DNA of 25,774 nt. Origin: JADKIH01 sp031367345 (GTDB taxonomy: Bacteria > Bacteroidota > Bacteroidia > AKYH767-A > 2013-40CM-41-45). The notes beneath the pieces are model-generated. The model did no database searches and was not told where the DNA came from. It saw only the letters and a program-made list of their open reading frames with translations. The stretch is taken from assembly GCA_031367345.1 (NCBI GenBank), contig JANLPR010000198.1, forward strand, positions 1 to 25,774. The letters run 5' to 3'. Shown here piece after piece: positions 24,396-25,774 of the stretch (position 1 is the first letter of the stretch; each line of letters begins with the position of its first letter). The position numbers and the translations under genes are program-made.

Positions 24396-25550
24396 ATGGA
24401 AAATACAACACACAAATTCGGCACTCGTGCAATTCACGCCGGACAAGAGCCTGATCCAACAACAGGAGCGATTATGACTCCTATTTATCAAACTTCAACT
24501 TATGTTCAAGAAAGCCCGGGTAAACACAAAGGGTATGCGTATGCTCGTGGAAAAAATCCTACTCGTGTTGCATTAGAAAAATGTATCGCCTCACTTGAAA
24601 ATGCGAAGCATGGCTTGTGTTTTTCTAGCGGACAAGGAGCAGAAGACGCAATCATAAAATTAATGCGTCCCGGCGATGAAATTATTGCAACCGACGATAT
24701 TTATGGTGGCTCGTATCGTATGTTCACTAAAATATTCGAACACTTCGGTATCGTTTTTCATTTCGTAAATATGGAAAATGCAAATGATATTACTAAACAC
24801 ATCAATGCAAAAACAAAAATGATCTGGGTGGAAACACCAACAAATCCATTGATGCGCATTATCGATATTAAAGCGACAGCAGCTATCGCTAAAAAAAATA
24901 ATTTGATTCTTGTAGTTGACAATACATTTGCCTCGCCATATTTACAAAACCCACTCGACTTAGGAGCAGATATTGTGATGCATTCGGTAACGAAATACAT
25001 CAGCGGCCATTCAGACGTAGTGATGGGAGCTACATGTACAAACAACGACAAGCTTCAAGAAGAACTCGCCTTTATTGCTAATTCTTGCGGAGCAACACCC
25101 GGACCTCAAGATGCGTTTTTAGTTTTACGCGGAGTGAAAACATTGCATGTACGAATGGATCGTCATTGTCAAAATGGAATTGCTGTAGCTAACTTTTTAA
25201 AGACACATCCAAAAGTTGATAAAGTATATTGGCCGGGATTTACTGATCATCCAAATCATACTGTTGCTAAAGAACAGATGCGACAATTTGGAGGAATGAT
25301 CTCTTTCACACTAAAAGGAAATTCACTTGAAGATGCTTTTAAGATTGCATCTTCATTCAAAGTGTTCTCTTTGGCCGAATCACTTGGCGGGGTTGAGTCG
25401 CTCATAGGCCATCCGGCTTCGATGACCCATGCTTCAATTCCTAAAGAAATCAGAGAAAAATCGGGCGTAGTCGATTCGCTTCTTCGTTTGAGCGTTGGGA
25501 TTGAAGATGAATCTGATTTAATAGCCGACCTAAAACAGGCATTAAGCTAA
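24396..25550 (+). CDS. Cys/Met metabolism PLP-dependent enzyme (cystathionine gamma-synthase/lyase type)
   Basis: This 384-aa fold-type I PLP enzyme belongs to the trans-sulfuration family. The Schiff-base lysine is Lys200 in the segment HSVTKYISGHSDV. YAR at residues 49-51 matches the Tyr/Arg pair that binds the cofactor phosphate of the neighbouring subunit, and SSGQGA at 77-82 is the glycine-rich phosphate loop. WVETPTNPLMRI and VVDNTFASPYLQNP carry the family Asn and Asp that contact the PLP ring. The end (SLGGVESLIGHPASMTHA) is the family C-terminal signature. The substrate is not decided by these motifs: cystathionine gamma-synthase, gamma-lyase and methionine gamma-lyase all share them, and the first two are most likely from overall likeness. 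It lies 9 bases after nadD and is probably co-transcribed. Confidence 0.92.
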   Translation: MENTTHKFGTRAIHAGQEPDPTTGAIMTPIYQTSTYVQESPGKHKGYAYARGKNPTRVALEKCIASLENAKHGLCFSSGQGAEDAIIKLMRPGDEIIATDDIYGGSYRMFTKIFEHFGIVFHFVNMENANDITKHINAKTKMIWVETPTNPLMRIIDIKATAAIAKKNNLILVVDNTFASPYLQNPLDLGADIVMHSVTKYISGHSDVVMGATCTNNDKLQEELAFIANSCGATPGPQDAFLVLRGVKTLHVRMDRHCQNGIAVANFLKTHPKVDKVYWPGFTDHPNHTVAKEQMRQFGGMISFTLKGNSLEDAFKIASSFKVFSLAESLGGVESLIGHPASMTHASIPKEIREKSGVVDSLLRLSVGIEDESDLIADLKQALS

Positions 25551-25609
25551 TAAAAAGGTCAATTAAATGTCATAACTCACTGCACTTTAAAAGAATTCAA
25601 TAATTTCAT

Positions 25610-25617
25610 TAAATTTG
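25610..25617 (+). promoter_or_regulatory. Probable -7 element for the last gene
   Basis: TAAATTTG fits TAnnTTTG. TTTA at 25586-25589 lies 20 bases upstream and is a three-of-four match to the -33 box. The predicted start near 25624 gives a leader of about 45 bases before the ATG at 25669. Confidence 0.5.
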
Positions 25618-25668
25618 TCACTTATCAAAAATCAGCATTTACTGACTCATAAACAATTACCCTACACC

Positions 25669-25774
25669 ATGAAAAAATATTTTGCGGCGCTTTTGCTTTT
25701 AGCATCTCTAGCTAATGTTTCATCAGCACAACGTGAGCATTCATGTTATTCATCTGAAATGAATAATCTGTCTC
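25669..25774 (+). CDS. N-terminus of an exported protein (cut by the window end)
   Basis: Thirty-five codons and one base of a gene are present. The start is a signal peptide (MKKYFAALLLLASL, ending VSSA before Gln), with a Lys pair, a hydrophobic core and the Ala-Gln cut site typical of Bacteroidota secreted proteins. The mature part shows REHSCYSSEMNNLS. A Cys and EM pair soon after the signal peptide occurs in some T9SS-exported metalloproteases of the M43 type, but fourteen residues are too few to decide. A probable promoter stands upstream, so it starts a new transcript. Confidence 0.7.
   Translation, partial: MKKYFAALLLLASLANVSSAQREHSCYSSEMNNLS

Noticed and set aside
1..25774. CRISPR arrays, defence systems, mobile elements, tRNA or rRNA genes
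   Set aside because: I saw no spaced direct repeats of CRISPR type, no transposase, integrase or nuclease operon, and no cloverleaf or rRNA-like sequence. The regularity in the centre is protein-level repetition.

Overview
The window reads as chromosome of a Bacteroidota (Bacteroidetes) bacterium, AT-rich, with no closer placement possible from sequence alone. The indicators are a gene resembling the type IX secretion system (T9SS) component PorZ, two complete exported proteins with C-terminal T9SS sorting domains, RecO and ScpA of the Bacteroidota kind, AT-rich start regions with no strong Shine-Dalgarno sequences, and promoters of the Bacteroidota form TTTG-N19-TAnnTTTG.

Layout. Left part (10-5382, + strand): porZ overlaps recO by one base, then a separately promoted T9SS cargo protein of 713 aa. 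Next (5452-7293, - strand): a two-gene operon, scpA followed 6 bp later by a UPF0104/YbhN-type membrane protein. It converges on the cargo gene, with an AT-rich inverted repeat between them. Centre (7294-20642): a 683-bp non-coding AT-rich leader and then one uninterrupted 12.7-kb gene for a 4221-aa secreted protein. That protein is built from five modules of beta-solenoid-like repeats, a stretch of Ig/PKD-like domains and a T9SS sorting domain. It ends at a strong bidirectional hairpin terminator. Right part (21064-25774, + strand): an ArsC/Spx-like thioredoxin-fold protein overlapping a DMT (EamA) transporter, then yicC, gmk, nadD and a PLP-dependent trans-sulfuration enzyme closely packed, and finally the first 35 codons of another exported protein.

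How the parts fit. PorZ belongs to the cell-surface attachment complex that finishes export of T9SS cargo. The 713-aa and 4221-aa proteins carry the sorting domains such a machine handles, so the window holds a machine component and two likely clients, though nothing shows they are co-regulated. The remaining genes are housekeeping: recombination repair, chromosome condensation, RNA turnover, GMP phosphorylation, NAD synthesis and sulfur amino acid metabolism. I see no CRISPR array, transposase, integrase, phage gene, tRNA or rRNA. The one candidate for something poorly described is the giant modular protein; the rest looks ordinary.
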